From NCBI GenBank assembly GCA_021229015.1, contig CM037783.1, forward strand, positions 2,262,725 to 2,326,724: a DNA stretch of 64,000 nucleotides. Direction: 5' to 3'. Below are positions 46,450-58,723 of this stretch, in pieces. The translations under genes were made by a program, and so were the position numbers. The notes under the pieces are model-generated. The model made no database searches. It was not told the DNA's origin and was given only the letters and a program-made list of their open reading frames with translations. Every line of letters begins with the position of its first letter. The first letter of the stretch is position 1. The stretch comes from Solen grandis. Taxonomy: Eukaryota; Mollusca; Bivalvia; Adapedonta; Solenidae.

Positions 46450-47530
46450 TATAACCGTCTCCTATAGTTTGTGATCGGTCCAGGACGGAAAGATATATGT
46501 TCCAATTATTTGATTACTGCTAATTATAAGCACCAAAATTGCTGTAAATAACATATCTGTATCATTTCTATCTGGAAAATTGGTCGCCGCTTGTGGTACC
46601 TAGATGAAAGCAAATTGAAAAGAATTTCCAGAGAACGGGCGCTAAACAAATAAGGTCTATCCGTACACTTTTAACGATCTATGTACTTTTAACGGTCGGG
46701 GTTGAACTCAAAACTCTTAGTTTTTCTGCCAAAGGGGCGAATGTTCTAAACAGTGTATATGTAGGTATAAAAAGGGGATGGTCATGCCTATTTGAGATAC
46801 TTGATTATAGAAGCAGAATGTATCAAAATTAGTTGTACCTATGATTCATTTAAAATACTCAAAATACAAAACACGTTATCTGAGATACAAGGGTTACTGC
46901 CATAGAATACAAAGAACGTCTCTTGAACTATTAAAAAAAACATAAGAATTGAAAATTCTATAAGTGTCATACGTTGTCGGACATAGTGGAAAAGAAATCC
47001 ATTTACCATGTAATAGCAGATCAACTGAACACTATGTGCCCCGCCCACATTTTCTAAACTCAAGCTGTATCGGGCCTTGTCAGCTAACAAGGTATGAGTG
47101 ACAGATCATGTCGGCCCATTGTCGGCATAATTGGGACTCCTCACTGCAGATGTATAATTAATATGGCCACTGACGACAAGAAATAGGTTTAATAACTTAA
47201 ATCTGGAGATCATATAATTATACGCCATGACAGGATTGTTTGCTGTAATTGATGTCTGACACGTGATGTCAATATCAGAACCTGAAAACTCTACGTCATC
47301 AGATGTGTGTCTGTCACATGCAGTCTGAAATATTGAAAATACCTCCCCTTAAAATGTCTCCGAATGATTAATACATGTCCCGAATGAAATGATATCAAAT
47401 CATATACAAAGAAAAATAATTTAAAAAAATCAAACGTGACAACAAGATTGATTTTATAATTCAATTTGACAAATTATGGAAGAAATAAATATCACAATAT
47501 TGATTTTTTTTTCTTTACATACGATATCCA
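46450..47530. other. Unassigned intergenic DNA
   Basis: An 83-codon minus-strand frame (46,839-47,090) begins with ATG but has no recognisable domain or homologous copy here. Nothing else is supported. Confidence 0.4.
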
Positions 47531-47531
47531 T

Positions 47532-47711
47532 AACCGAGGTCCAATGGTTGGTCACGTGACTGCGGGTCTAAAAGCTATGGGTTCAAACCTCGCTAAGAGC
47601 AAACGTCGCTCATGGCTTTCCTAGACGCAGAGTACTGGTTCAACCAAGAACCGTCGAGAAGGATAAACATAAGTTGAAACTTTTTTACCAATCAACGTAA
47701 AATAATCTTTC
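47532..47711 (+). mobile_element. SINE family C, copy 2
   Basis: GAGGTCCAATGGTTGGTCAC and TATGGGTTCAAACCTCGC give the boxes; the end is CCAATCAACGTAAAATAATC. The foldback MITE starts at the very next base, so one element inserted at or in the tail of the other. Confidence 0.85.
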
Positions 47712-47869
47712 AAGGTAAAGTCCCTGTAATGGTTCCGCTATGTCTTGGACCACTTAATCTCCACCAAGATAACCAAGGTACCCTAATGAAACATTAAGAA
47801 ACCTTGGTTATCTCCGTGAAAGGCCATGAGGTCCGAAATATAGCGGAACCATTACAGGGACTTTACCTT
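47712..47869. mobile_element. Foldback MITE, copy 2
   Basis: AAGGTAAAGTCCCTGTAATG and its exact complement at the right end give perfect terminal inverted repeats of about 30 bp; inner arms pair as in copy 1. TTAA follows the right end. Confidence 0.92.
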
Positions 47870-48580
47870 AAACTTTCCATGTAACAAATGCTTATATCAT
47901 ATGTAGTGGGCAAAAATGATGTATATGATTGTTTTGTTTTTAATAAATAAAATGCACACGCAAGTAAAGATATTTGCTTAGTCTGAAAAATATGCACTGA
48001 GTGTACAGTTTCGTTTTATACATTATACTATATTGATTCATTAAGCTTTTAATACATTTACTTCTTTGCAATTAAATATGGGATATTAGTTAAATACATC
48101 AATTACGAAAAACAAATGTCAATTACGAAAAACAAATTGAAACTATCAAATTCTTCATTCAAAATATCAAATAGGTTCATTTCTCAATCATGTACTGTGA
48201 ATATCGCGTGCGTAAAGATAATTTTATCGTTACCATGGAAACTGATTTGGTCATTCCATATAAAATGACATTTAGGTTTTATTCTCTATTAAGTCTAAAA
48301 CGTGCACTTGTTCTTTTGAAAGGACACTTTGTACAGTTATTAACTGCTTTTGTCGTAAACTGAAAATATTTTCACACGTAAACGCAATATCTCTCCTTCA
48401 TTCATGTGCATTTATAAAGGCTATTTGTTAAAATCTCACTATTTATGTCATTTAAGGACATTTTCTAAATGCAACTAATTAAGTACTGCCTCGTTACGAA
48501 ATTCGTCCTAGCGCTAGGGATATAATACCATTTCCAGCTAGTTTTAACTTACAATCGACAAAACAATCCTGAAACTGTTT
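47870..48580. other. Gene-free AT-rich stretch
   Basis: A direct repeat of CAATTACGAAAAACAAAT occurs twice at 48,100-48,138. No other structure is seen. Confidence 0.5.
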
Positions 48581-48584
48581 GTTT

Positions 48585-48905
48585 ATTACTTTGTTTGTTA
48601 AATGGGTTGAACGTCAAGCCGACAGCAGTTTGATTGATTAGAGACTATGTCTACTTGAGACAGACATATTGCTGCCACACTGCCATCTTACGCTGTACAA
48701 ATCTGGCATGATACCACACTCAGTTACATTATCTTGATACCAGATAAAACATTCCTGGAACTACCTTGACTGTATATATGTTGAGCAACAAAGAGGGGAG
48801 CTACCAGTTCCATTTTAACAACGTTAGTATGTCGAGGTCAGGAATCAAACCAACGACCTCTTACTCCAGAAGCAGACGCTTTAGCCCCTCGGCCACAGGA
48901 ACCGG
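48585..48905 (-). mobile_element. SINE family D, full-length
   Basis: On the minus strand the head reads CCGGTTCCTGTGGCCGAGGG, then GGTCGTTGGTTTGATTCCTG (B box). A long body contains GGTATCATGCCAGATTTG and CAAGTAGACATAGTC, and the end is GACGTTCAACCC with an (AAAC)-like tail. This Ser/Leu-tRNA-headed, ~320-bp type is the best preserved D copy here. It resembles broadly distributed molluscan SINEs; the name is not asserted. Confidence 0.85.
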
Positions 48906-49305
48906 CAATCAAAGATTTACATAACTATATAATATTCATGTTTACATAAAAACGTATCAGAATACAGAATAAGTTCTAGGGAACCGTATCTCTGTCATTC
49001 AAAATTCAGGATATATATGTCGCGTTAGATGGAGACAAAAACCAATTTACCCATGCGCGTCTGAGTCAGTGAAAAAGTAGGTGAACCCGATACCATTAAT
49101 GCGATGACAATTTCTTCTCGGTTAGGTTCTACCATATCAAACAATTGATCATTTAAAACAATTCAAATTTATTTTTAAATTGAAGGTTATATTGTATCTA
49201 GATATATGGAAACTCTTGAAACACCGATCGGTTATCTTTGAACTGTCAAACCCCCTTCCAAACCTGCAAAATGTATTCCATTTGAGCATGGTCACGTGTG
49301 AAAGC

Positions 49306-49348
<43 letters not shown>

Positions 49349-49990
49349 TATATCATCATAGAAATACATTTTTCTGTCTTTTGAAAATAACTTAAAATGC
49401 AGATCAAACTATCGACAAATCTGCGTCACACACCGGGCTATATTAACCTACCGACACTATTGATTTCAGTGCATGTCATAGCAGATACCAACTGAACCTG
49501 CACAGACTAGTGCTAATATATCCATCATCAAATATTTACATAATACATGACTGTACAACTATATCTAACAGAAATATTAAGCATGCTTACATTGCAAAAT
49601 ATGGATTTAACCTTAGATATTTTAAAAAGGATAAAATATTTATCAAATTTGCGTAAGCAGAGACTGTTTTCATAACTATTTTATCGTCAATCACTTTGTA
49701 CCCGGCATGTTTGTTGATTAATTTAATACCCTATCCGTCAGTATTGAACAAGACCCACACCAAGTCAATCAAACTCGTGTTACCTGTTGGAATGATAAAC
49801 CGTCATAACATTAACCTGTTTGACCTTGAAATTCAACGCACACATTGAAATATTGGATTTTCTTGTGGGATTTCTTAAACCGACTAATTTTCAAAAAAAC
49901 TTCGAATCCTTACTTCAATGATTATTTTTTTATTTTTTTTTTGTACGGCGAATGAATGTATATGAATAATGCTATATTACTTTTTTTATC
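48906..49990. other. Gene-free stretch with A run and (TA)n
   Basis: 49,306-49,353 is a long A run passing into (TA)n and generates an artificial lysine/isoleucine frame. Nothing else is supported. Confidence 0.5.
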
Positions 49991-50002
49991 CTATTAACAA
50001 TT

Positions 50003-50194
50003 ATGAGATTATTTATCGTCATCTTCATCATTCTGTACGTATTCTATAAAAGGGTCGTGAGAAGGGTACAAATGCGCAGCAGGGCCGTGGTACTGAGGTC
50101 GTTGAGTGACACTGCGAATATGAAGCCAACAGCTCCTCTCCAATCCTCCACTTCATTGTCCCGTCAAAACAATTATACATGCGCTTCTGTATAA
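50003..50194 (+). CDS. Small membrane-type ORF or C-terminal exon, uncertain
   Basis: The 63-residue frame starts MRLFIVIFIILYVFYKR: one hydrophobic segment followed by a basic cluster (KRVVRR.Q.RSR) and a Ser/Thr-rich tail ending in CASV. Upstream codons continue the hydrophobic run (YITFFILLT), so it may be the membrane segment and cytoplasmic tail of a larger protein rather than an independent gene. Base composition is less AT-rich than in the flanks. CTACAG/GTAAGA, a good donor, follows at 50,250. No family is recognised, and a chance frame is possible. Confidence 0.3.
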   Translation: MRLFIVIFIILYVFYKRVVRRVQMRSRAVVLRSLSDTANMKPTAPLQSSTSLSRQNNYTCASV

Positions 50195-50274
50195 TTTACC
50201 AAGGTTCAGTCAATAAATCAGTTCCCAATAACCTTCACTTGCTGCTACAGGTAAGATCTAGTAGATGAAATATT

Positions 50275-50516
50275 TTAACCCTTTCCCTCATATAGTCTCA
50301 TTTTGACGCACTCAATAGGTACCACATAAAGCCTGATCTGCAGAAAACCACAGTTTAACCTTACCAAATTTAATTATAAAGTCCTCATTTCCAGACCACT
50401 GAGGAGCAGCGAACAGCATAAAACCTGATCAGCCTGCGAGTTACTCGCAGGCTGATCTGGTTTTATGCTGTTCGCATGGGTCTTTTCATGATTTCCTCTA
50501 TGAGGGAAAGGGTTAA
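50275..50516. mobile_element. TTAA-flanked MITE with perfect inner hairpin
   Basis: The ends TTAACCCTTTCCCTCATATAG and CTATGAGGGAAAGGGTTAA are inverted. Inside, 50,409-50,475 is a 67-base hairpin with about 31 paired bases (arms GCGAACAGCATAAAACC and GGTTTTATGCTGTTCGC, tip CTGCGAGT/ACTCGCAG). A diverged left half lies at 45,655-45,735. TTAA ends suggest a piggyBac-like target. Confidence 0.88.
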
Positions 50517-50641
50517 CACTAAGATATTACAAATTGAAAACTGAAAATTGAACTTGAAAAGATAAAACAGGAAATCGCTTTAACAGTTTGCATTAGATAA
50601 TGATTGTGATTCTTCTTTTATTTTCCTCCAATGAAGAGGAC

Positions 50642-50741
50642 NNNNNNNNNNNNNNNNNNNNNNNNNNNNNNNNNNNNNNNNNNNNNNNNNNNNNNNNNNN
50701 NNNNNNNNNNNNNNNNNNNNNNNNNNNNNNNNNNNNNNNNN
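50642..50741. other. Assembly gap (100 N)
   Basis: Exactly 100 undetermined bases; frames that cross it carry no information. Confidence 0.99.
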
Positions 50742-53100
50742 CATAACATATCATACATAAGTGAACAAATATTAAACACATTAATTATTGCCAGTAATGA
50801 CAACAACAAAGGTAACAACAAATGACGATAAACATATACTTGTATGTAAGTCAGTATAAATACTTTGTTTATAATATTATATGTAATGTTATATACTTGT
50901 AAAAGTGCATTGTCTTGCCATATTATGTGAAAAACGTACGTCATGAGCCTATAGGCCTTTTGAATTTGCAAATAAAATATTTATCAATCTGTAATATCAA
51001 AAACTATCGATTATATGATAGAAATATAAACAGTTAATATACAATTAAATTCAATATTTCGGCATATTGTTATTGTTATTGAATAAAAATATGGCGGCTA
51101 ATCAAACATCTGTTATGTAGAACTTGCTGAAAATTAATGTTTTGTTTTTACTTGGGAATGGCAAATTTTTGCCGAAATATTGAGTAAGAGTGAATTAACT
51201 GTTTATTGTATTATTCCCCTTTGGAAAATCAACATATTTATATATAAAAAGTTGATTCGAAGGAAAGTAATCTACATATATAAATAATTAATACATTTGT
51301 CTTAAACCACTGTTGTTATGAGGAAATCATAGCAACCTTGAATAGAATTCCCATATATCTGAATTACATGCAAACCTTATTCCTATCCGCATAAAATCTT
51401 CATTAAATGATGTATCCAATCATTCTCACAAGTGTTGCCTAATGAGAAACATTACATGAAATAATGAGAAGTATGCCCGTAACAAAAATATTCTTAAAAA
51501 AACAGTCTGAAGGAAATTGCTCGTCTGCTCCCTCTAAATACACGCACTGCCTTAAATGACATACGACCAAACCTTCACAGAGAAGGTAACTGCTATTTCA
51601 CATTGCTTTCTTCAACTTGTTATGCAAAAAGGATATATCTAACTGGAAAACGCGATAGCGAAATCATGGTTTTCGTCAAAGCATGAACCTTTGTGCACTG
51701 AAGTATGCAACTATTTGATACACATTATCTAACTGCCTTTAAAATTAAACGTTTCATGATAACATATATATTCATAGATTATTTAGCGTTGTTATGTTCA
51801 ATACGGATGTATATGTTTGGACGTGGAAACTAATTGGAAAATCATAATGGATGAGCCGCTAGGCGACTTGAGTATGTATTTCCAAGCCATGTACGAGTCC
51901 AAGATATTTCATATTGTACAAAATAATGTTTAATAACCTTTTTTTTCCGTTACATTTTTTTGTTAAATAAAGTCATATTTATCAGAATTTGATTTATACA
52001 AAGGACGATACATAACAAAAGCATTTTGTAGCTCCTGTCGATTCAGATTTTCATTCGGAACCCTTTCACTCGTGTTCGGTCTTTTTCGAATACTAAACAA
52101 GGGACCTGTGAATCATTATTACAGCAACAAAATAAGAATTTCTATATACGCGTGAACCCAAATACAGAAGGTATTTTATACGGTCAGGTGATTTAAACAG
52201 GAGTATCTGATTGGACGCAATAAATTAGTTAGTTATAGAACATTATACATGTAGTTTCATTGTGCTATAAAACATTCTTAGTACGATGAACATGGTGAGA
52301 TAACTGGTGTTAATGAAGACGACAATTCGAAAGGACTGGACTAAGAAATAAGTGCAACATTTTTTTTTTGTCATTAAGTATGATATTATGGTTGAGATTT
52401 GATCAATGACTATTGTCCGACCAGTTTTGTCATTTGTTTAAAGTTTGAAACAGATTTAAGTCAGGGGTAAAGGTCTATGAACTCACATCAAAATGCTTAA
52501 AATGAAATATTACTCGGGTATGTGCACAGATATAGGCCAAAAATAAATATATTCGGTAGATACTTAGTCTTAAGTCAAATGGTCATGCTACACCCCTTTG
52601 TCACAACGTCAAGTTGAAACTTAATATGTAAAAGTAGTTACAAATACTCGGACCGGACTCGAATTAAAACCTTACTCAGTGTTCCACATTTTCCAAAAGC
52701 AATGACCTGGTTTACCATACCATACGATCATACGATACACGGAGTTAAAATTACAATCTCACGATGTTAGGATTCATGATTTTTTGTTTCTATTTTTTTT
52801 TAATTTTTGTCCTTTTTAAAATTTTGGTCGATTTAACCCGAATACCGTTAGAAAAAAATACTCATGTGTGTTTAGAAAGCTTATTTAGAAACGTATATAC
52901 GGTAAATTGTACTTTATGGGGCACCTGTTATAACTAGATTTGTTACATATGCTTTATTAAAAGCTTTTCAAAGTTGATGGTTTCTAACTTAAGGATAAGT
53001 TAGATAATAATTCATAATTTGCTTATAATTATTATGGATTTTATTTTGAGATTAGATTGTAAAACCATATTAAAGTTGTAGATTATCAATAGGGCATAAC
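50742..53100. other. Gene-free AT-rich stretch
   Basis: No supported frame, RNA gene or repeat. T runs lie at 52,362-52,370 and around 52,790-52,810. Confidence 0.5.
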
Positions 53101-53411
53101 ATTTCCTACGGTCAGTGTAAATGCTTCTTTAGTTCAAATGTAATTTTGGGATACTGATGTAATATTCCCACCTTACGTACCTTCCTCCAGCATTCCTTTT
53201 TTACCTTTTGCATTAAAAAATCATATATCACAGTGCATAGGAAAGAGAGAGGAGCTTTGAAAATATTACAAAAATGTAATTGACAGGATCCGGTGGCAAA
53301 TCTGACTTTTTTTTCTAAATACGTTCATGTGGTAAGGGGCGTTTTACATTCCTAGCAAACACGTTCAATTGCCAAAATCATAGTGTTTGTAAATCTATTA
53401 TTTTTTTCAGT

Positions 53412-54236
53412 ATACAGGGGTGGCGAAATCTCATTTTATTTTACTTGTCCACGGACAAACAAAATTACAATTTCACTTGTCCGTAGTAAAACACCACTTG
53501 TCCGTACTTTTTGAAAAAATATTTGTGTAAAATACGGAAATAATTGAAATTTTATTACTCTTAATACATTTATTTAGGCATGTAAAAAAACAACAACATT
53601 ATATTTACTGCCTTCACACTGAAACTTGAAACTTTCTTTACTGACTGATTTAACAATCAAATTGTTTAATACCGCATAATTTTCTTATGCATCTATCATT
53701 GCTGTCATATTCGACATTTCATTGAGCCCTCATTGTCGACTCTCAACCATTGGAAGTCTTAAAGGCATGATTCTTAAAATGATCTTTAGCGCTTTGTTTT
53801 ATCGTCTTTTTAATCTTAGTTTTTATTGTTTCTTGGGGTTTGATCGGGATATTCTTCCCCTTTTCTTATTTGGGACGATTTTTAATAAGGAATCGGTCCA
53901 TTTGACAAAGGAACTTACCGATCATAGACTGTGCATTAAAGCGCTGACTTTGACCTTTAGTTTTCATTTCTTAACATTTTAGAAAGGATACCATTCAAAA
54001 TGGAATGGTTAATATGCGGATTATCCTGTAAGATGCCGAAAAATAAACTTTATTTGACAGACACACGTTAGAGATATCTTTACAGTTGGCATGCTGCAGT
54101 TTAGAGTTTTGAATTCGAATTTTTGCTACGGATTTGGATTTTTGGTTGTCCATGGACAAGTAAACTGTGAAAATTTACTTGTCCGTGCCAGGAAATGTAC
54201 GACTCGGACAACTCGGACAATGGATTTCGCAAGGTT
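53412..54236. mobile_element. Nonautonomous TIR element with TTGTCC repeats
   Basis: The ends GGTGGCGAAATC and GATTTCGCAAGG are imperfect inverted repeats (GCGAAATC exact). Just inside, ACTTGTCCACGGACAA and TTGTCCATGGACAAGT form subterminal palindromes. The duplicate at 56,380-56,405 continues without it, giving an empty site. The inner frame at 53,722-53,982 has no recognisable domain. Confidence 0.65.
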
Positions 54237-54807
54237 CAAACATTAAAACGAGGATTTCAATCCTATATATTGTGTATGTCTGATGAGATACAACAACATA
54301 CAAAACGCAAAAAGCTACAATCTAGTCGGATGTCTCTTATTGAAATGTAGCCTAACAAAGCTTGCTTTAAGCTCCTACTAAATACTGCTTTATGGACATT
54401 CCTTTTTCGTTAATTGTATATGCATATATTGACATACTACATTTTCTCTTCTATACTGCTTCACCCTTTGACGTATATATAAAAGTGTATAGTCACCTAG
54501 GTAAACAGAAAATACAAACTAAAGGTTTGTTCAAATTTGATTACATAAGAATGGAGATAATTCTCACAACATCCATGACACAGTTATCTGCTCTTCTCTG
54601 CCTACTGGACTTGCAATGATAAATCATCATCCTAAACACTAGTTACCAAATATATATGGATGTACAGCGGAACATGACGTCACGAGACGTGACGTCACGA
54701 GCTTGGTTCTTAAACTGTAAAATTAACACACAGCCATGTGTACAGTTAACAAGTTTAAACTTTATTTATTTTACATCGATTACGAAACAATTTCTTACAA
54801 CTTACAT

Positions 54808-54997
54808 TAATCACTCTCGATGGCTCCGATAGCGGTGTGTGTGGTCATTATTTTGGGAGGAAACCGGAAAGTCCGGAGAAAACCCACGAGTCTGGACGGG
54901 CGACCACTGTACCCTCTCACGTACGTGACCAGGAATCGAACCCATGACGCATTGGTGAGAAGCGAAAGCGCATTTCCATTACGCTATCCAGGCACCA
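54808..54997 (-). mobile_element. SINE family B, reverse copy
   Basis: From the right the minus strand reads GGTGCCTGGATAGCGTAATG and CATGGGTTCGATTCCTGGTC (B box), then GTGGGTTTTCTCCGGACTTT. It aligns over its whole length with 31,551-31,740. Confidence 0.88.
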
Positions 54998-55139
54998 TAC
55001 AGTTAATCTGTTGTAACGGTCTTACCCGTTCTATGCAGCATACCTGTTTAAAGCAGCTAGCTCCACAATGTTTACACCTTACACCGATCTGTAACTTAGT
55101 AGCATTGGCTACTTAAAACTACAAGTACTGTAAACGATG

Positions 55140-55330
55140 CCATACAGTCTTATGTGTACCGACCTTCCAGACTGTCTCAACTCTTCTAAATAGGAAACCC
55201 ACCAAGTGTAATAGCCCTATATGAGCACCTGGTCGTTTATCACTCGCTTTGCCTATCCTTAGTACGATCTATGAGACGATCAAGACTCCCTCATCAGTAT
55301 ATAATTACACTGACCTTAAAAACTGCCCTC
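55140..55330 (-). pseudogene. Protein-like block in the triplicated segment, copy 1
   Basis: The minus strand after CTCATAG reads LRIGKASDKRPGAHIGLLHL and, further on, RRVETVWKVGTHKTVWHR. Copy 3 (58,400-58,560) reads WISKADNIRPAAHF and RSEEVRKVDNHKAIWHRWNY. Matching residues (K.D..RP.AH, E.V.KV..HK..WHR) suggest a former exon. The family is not recognised. Confidence 0.4.
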
Positions 55331-56149
55331 AAACCAAAGGAATGGTACACATGTATACGAAATACATCGATGCAAAACAAAGATTTGTTCAAACGAAGTA
55401 TAGTTTAGACTCTACATAGCATGCACGGCAGTTACTTAAATTCTATTTCAATTTCAGTAAATCAATATTTATCGAGTCTTTGTTCATGAATATTAATGGG
55501 GTAAAGAGTTGGAGATTATTCTTTTAGGACCCAAACCTCCGCCATGAAGTTAACTTGTGCATGATTCAAATTTCATTTTCACATTCCGAGTGGTTTTCGA
55601 TGAAAATAAAATTAAAAGAATTAAAAGATCCATTTTCTAAATGCACCAAAAATCAATTTGGCTTTTTACTTAACAACTAATAAAGTCTTGGGACTACTTA
55701 AAGATTGTTTTTAGGCCTATTAGTACAATGTATGACATTACTTCCTTATCAAAAATGGTGCTGGCTTCTGACTGGCAAAGCGATTCTTTTATGCTTCTTT
55801 GACAGTGCTGTGACGTAGACAACACATTTATTCACTCTTATTAAGAATATCAAACTTTCAATTTGAAACTTTGAAGCTAAAATGTACAGATACCAATTAT
55901 CAATGTAGTATTTTGTTTTCAAACAAACTCAGACACTCTTTTTATTACTTACTGCCAAGATGCTGCGGTTATTCAATAAAGACACGGAACAACATTCTGA
56001 TATTGAAGTAATGCTTGATCTTTGACAGAATTGAGAATAATTGACTATGGGTGACAGAGGATGTAGGGATATTTGTCAAATTTCATGGCGACCATGGCAA
56101 ATATAATGGCTGAAATTCAGCCGCCTTACCTATTGCTGATTTATGACTT

Positions 56150-57960
56150 ATGCTTAAATACTTCCTCCAGCATTTCTTTTTACCTTTTGCACGAATACAT
56201 CACATCACAATCTGCGAGAAGTGCATAGGGAAGAGAAATGAGCTTTGACAATATTGTAAAAATGTTAGTTTAACTGTTAAGACATTTGAGAGTACCTGGA
56301 GTTAAACCTTTATATACTAGCTACATTCATGTGGCCGTGTAATATAATAGCAAACACAGTGAATTGTCAAAATCACAGTGTTTGTCAATCTATCTTTTGA
56401 ATTCTTAGCATTGTTCGAACTTAAAACCTTTAAAAAAGGATTTCAATCATATGCATTGTGTGAGTCTGATGAGATCAGCAAACACACAAAATGCAGAAAA
56501 CTGCATTCCATTCAGTCCTCTGTTATAAGAAAAGCTTGCATTAATACCTTGCTAAATGCTATCTGAATACTCCTTTATGGACTTTCTCTTTTTGTTAATT
56601 GAATATGCATTTATTGACATTCCACATCTTATCTTCTATGCGAGTTTACTCTTTGCCTGGGATTTCTATCGCCATGTTAACCAGAGCAGAAAAAACTTTG
56701 CTCATACTATAGTATAGCGTATACACTACACAGTATGCCTTTGCTTAAATTCTATCGAATGTTCAATAACTTAATATTTATTGAGTCTTTGTTCACGAAT
56801 ATTAATGAAGTAAAATGTTTAAAAAAAAAGAAAATGCTGAATACTGACACAAAACTCGATCATGAAGTTAACGTGTGAATGATTCAAAATCTACTTATCA
56901 AGTCCTGAATAGTTTTCTATGAAAATACGACTAAAAGTTCCATTTAACAATCAGTTGGTTGTTTCCTTAACAACTAATGAAATCCTGGGACTACTTTAAG
57001 ATTGGTAATTAGGAATATTTGAGTGGCGTTTCTCCCTCATCAAAAATAATTCTGGTGTCTGGCTGGTAAAGCCCTTCTTTTATGGTTCTCTGTCAGATGC
57101 GTCGAGTAAGACAAAAATCGAACTCTTAATATGTATATCACATTTTCAATTTGAAACTTTAAAGCTAAAATAAACAGATACCAATCCAGACCTTCTTAAT
57201 AGGAAACCCACCGTGTCGCAATGGTCCTATTTAAGCATCTGGTCATATATCACTCGCTTTGCCTATCCTTAGTGCGGTCTAAGAGACGATCAAGACTCCC
57301 TCAAAAGCATATAATTACAATGACCCTAAAAACTGCCTTCAAACCAAAGGATATAGATGCAAAATAAAGGCTTGCTCATACAGGAGTATAGCTTAGACTC
57401 AACATCGCATGCACGGCAATTGCTTAAATTCTATTTAGATATCAATAAATCAATATTTATATACTTTTTTGTTCATGAATATTTAATGAGGTAAAGGAGT
57501 TTGGAAATACTCTTTTAGGACACAAACCCCCGCCATGAAGTTAACTTGTGCATGATTCAAATTTCATTTTCACATTCCGAGTGGTTTTCAATGAAAATAA
57601 AATTAAAAGAAAAGATCCATTTTCTAAATGCACCAAAAATCAATTTGGCTGTTCACTTAACAACTAATAAAGTCTTGGGACTACTTAAAGATTGTTTTTA
57701 GGCCTATTAGTACAATGTATGACATTACTTCCTCATCAAAAATGGTGCTGGCTTCTGACTGGCAAAGCGATTCTTTTATGCTTCTTTGACAGTGCTGTGA
57801 GTAAGACAACACATTTCTTACTCTTATTAAGAATATCAAATTTCAATTTGAAACTTTGAAGCTAAAATGTACAGATTCCAATTATCAATGTAGTATTTTA
57901 TGTTCAAACAAACTCAGATACTCTTTTTCTTACTTACTGCCAAGAAGCACCAGTTATTCA
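56150..57960 (-). repeat. Locally triplicated segment, units 2 and 3 (part)
   Basis: 56,760-57,180 and 57,420-57,960 both match 55,440-55,960 (AACTTTGAAGCTAAAATGTACAG, TAAAGTCTTGGGACTACTTAAAG); the 57,420 copy is nearly identical and the 56,760 copy more diverged. On the minus strand a short leader-like frame (MDLLILLILFSS, near 55,590-55,640) is intact in unit 1 but cut by a small deletion in the 57.6 kb copy. Confidence 0.75.
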
Positions 57961-58399
57961 ATAAAGACACAGAACAACATTTTGATACTGAAGTAAGGTT
58001 TGATCTCTATTTTTGACAATGAATAACATACCAAATACCTCAAGAAAGATCCATATAAAATATCCCATTCTTGTGCGATGAGAGATCGGTTCGAAAAATC
58101 AAGACAACTGGTTCATGCTGTGTCGATCCCTGAATTTGGATAAGTGTTAAAATGATTATTAACAAAAAGAAAGAAAAGCACTGTGAATGTAGAGCGAGAC
58201 GTTACAAGTGGTGACGTGATTCTTACGCTGTGTAAAATAAACACACATGTGTACGGTTAAACCTGCCTTAACGTCCTTACCTGTTTTATGTAGCCTACCT
58301 GTTTAAAGCAACTATCTCCAAAAATATGAGGACATTCTATTACTTAGGAGCAGCAATTTGTTCCCATGACAGGCTATTCAAGACTGTATATGTAATTCC

Positions 58400-58560
58400 A
58401 ACGATGCCATATAGCCTTATGATTATCGACTTTCCTGACTTCCTCAGATCTTCCAACTAGGAAATGAGCAGCAGGTCGTATGTTATCTGCTTTGCTTATC
58501 CATGGTGTCATCTAAGAGATGATAAAGACTTCTTCCCCAATATATAATTGCACTTATCTT
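58400..58560 (-). pseudogene. Protein-like block in the triplicated segment, copy 3
   Basis: An acceptor-like TCATCTCTTAG precedes a frame of 45 codons, starting MTPWISKADNIRPAAHF and ending YIYSLE before a stop. It is the cleanest of the three copies; 57,180-57,330 is interrupted by stops. Confidence 0.4.
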
Positions 58561-58723
58561 ACACAAAGTGCCTAAATATAAGTAGCCATTGAGTTCAAAC
58601 CAAGGAAACCAAAGGGATTGTGTATATGAAATAAATCTACGTAAAATAACTGAAGCTTAAACTAAACTACATGAATTCGACAAATATAACTTTCAGTACC
58701 TCTATTAAGTCTATATCCTTTGC

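Larger units (their letters stand above)
53150..55960 (-). repeat. Locally triplicated segment, unit 1
   Basis: Sub-blocks match units 2 and 3: 53,170-53,280 with 56,155-56,265; 54,235-54,480 with 56,405-56,650; 55,140-55,330 with 57,180-57,330 and 58,400-58,560; 55,440-55,960 with 57,420-57,960. A TIR element (53,412-54,236) and SINE B (54,808-54,997) interrupt this unit only. Confidence 0.75.

Noticed and set aside
49180..49395. 71-codon frame with poly-lysine and tyrosine/isoleucine repeat
   Set aside because: It is produced by the A run and (TA)n microsatellite.
50593..50971. Open frames across the second N gap
   Set aside because: Same artefact of undetermined bases; no motif on either side.
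56378..56566. 62-codon plus-strand frame partly conserved at 54,240-54,390
   Set aside because: Peptide similarity exists on both strands of this duplicated block and an indel breaks the frame, so coding strand and status cannot be decided.
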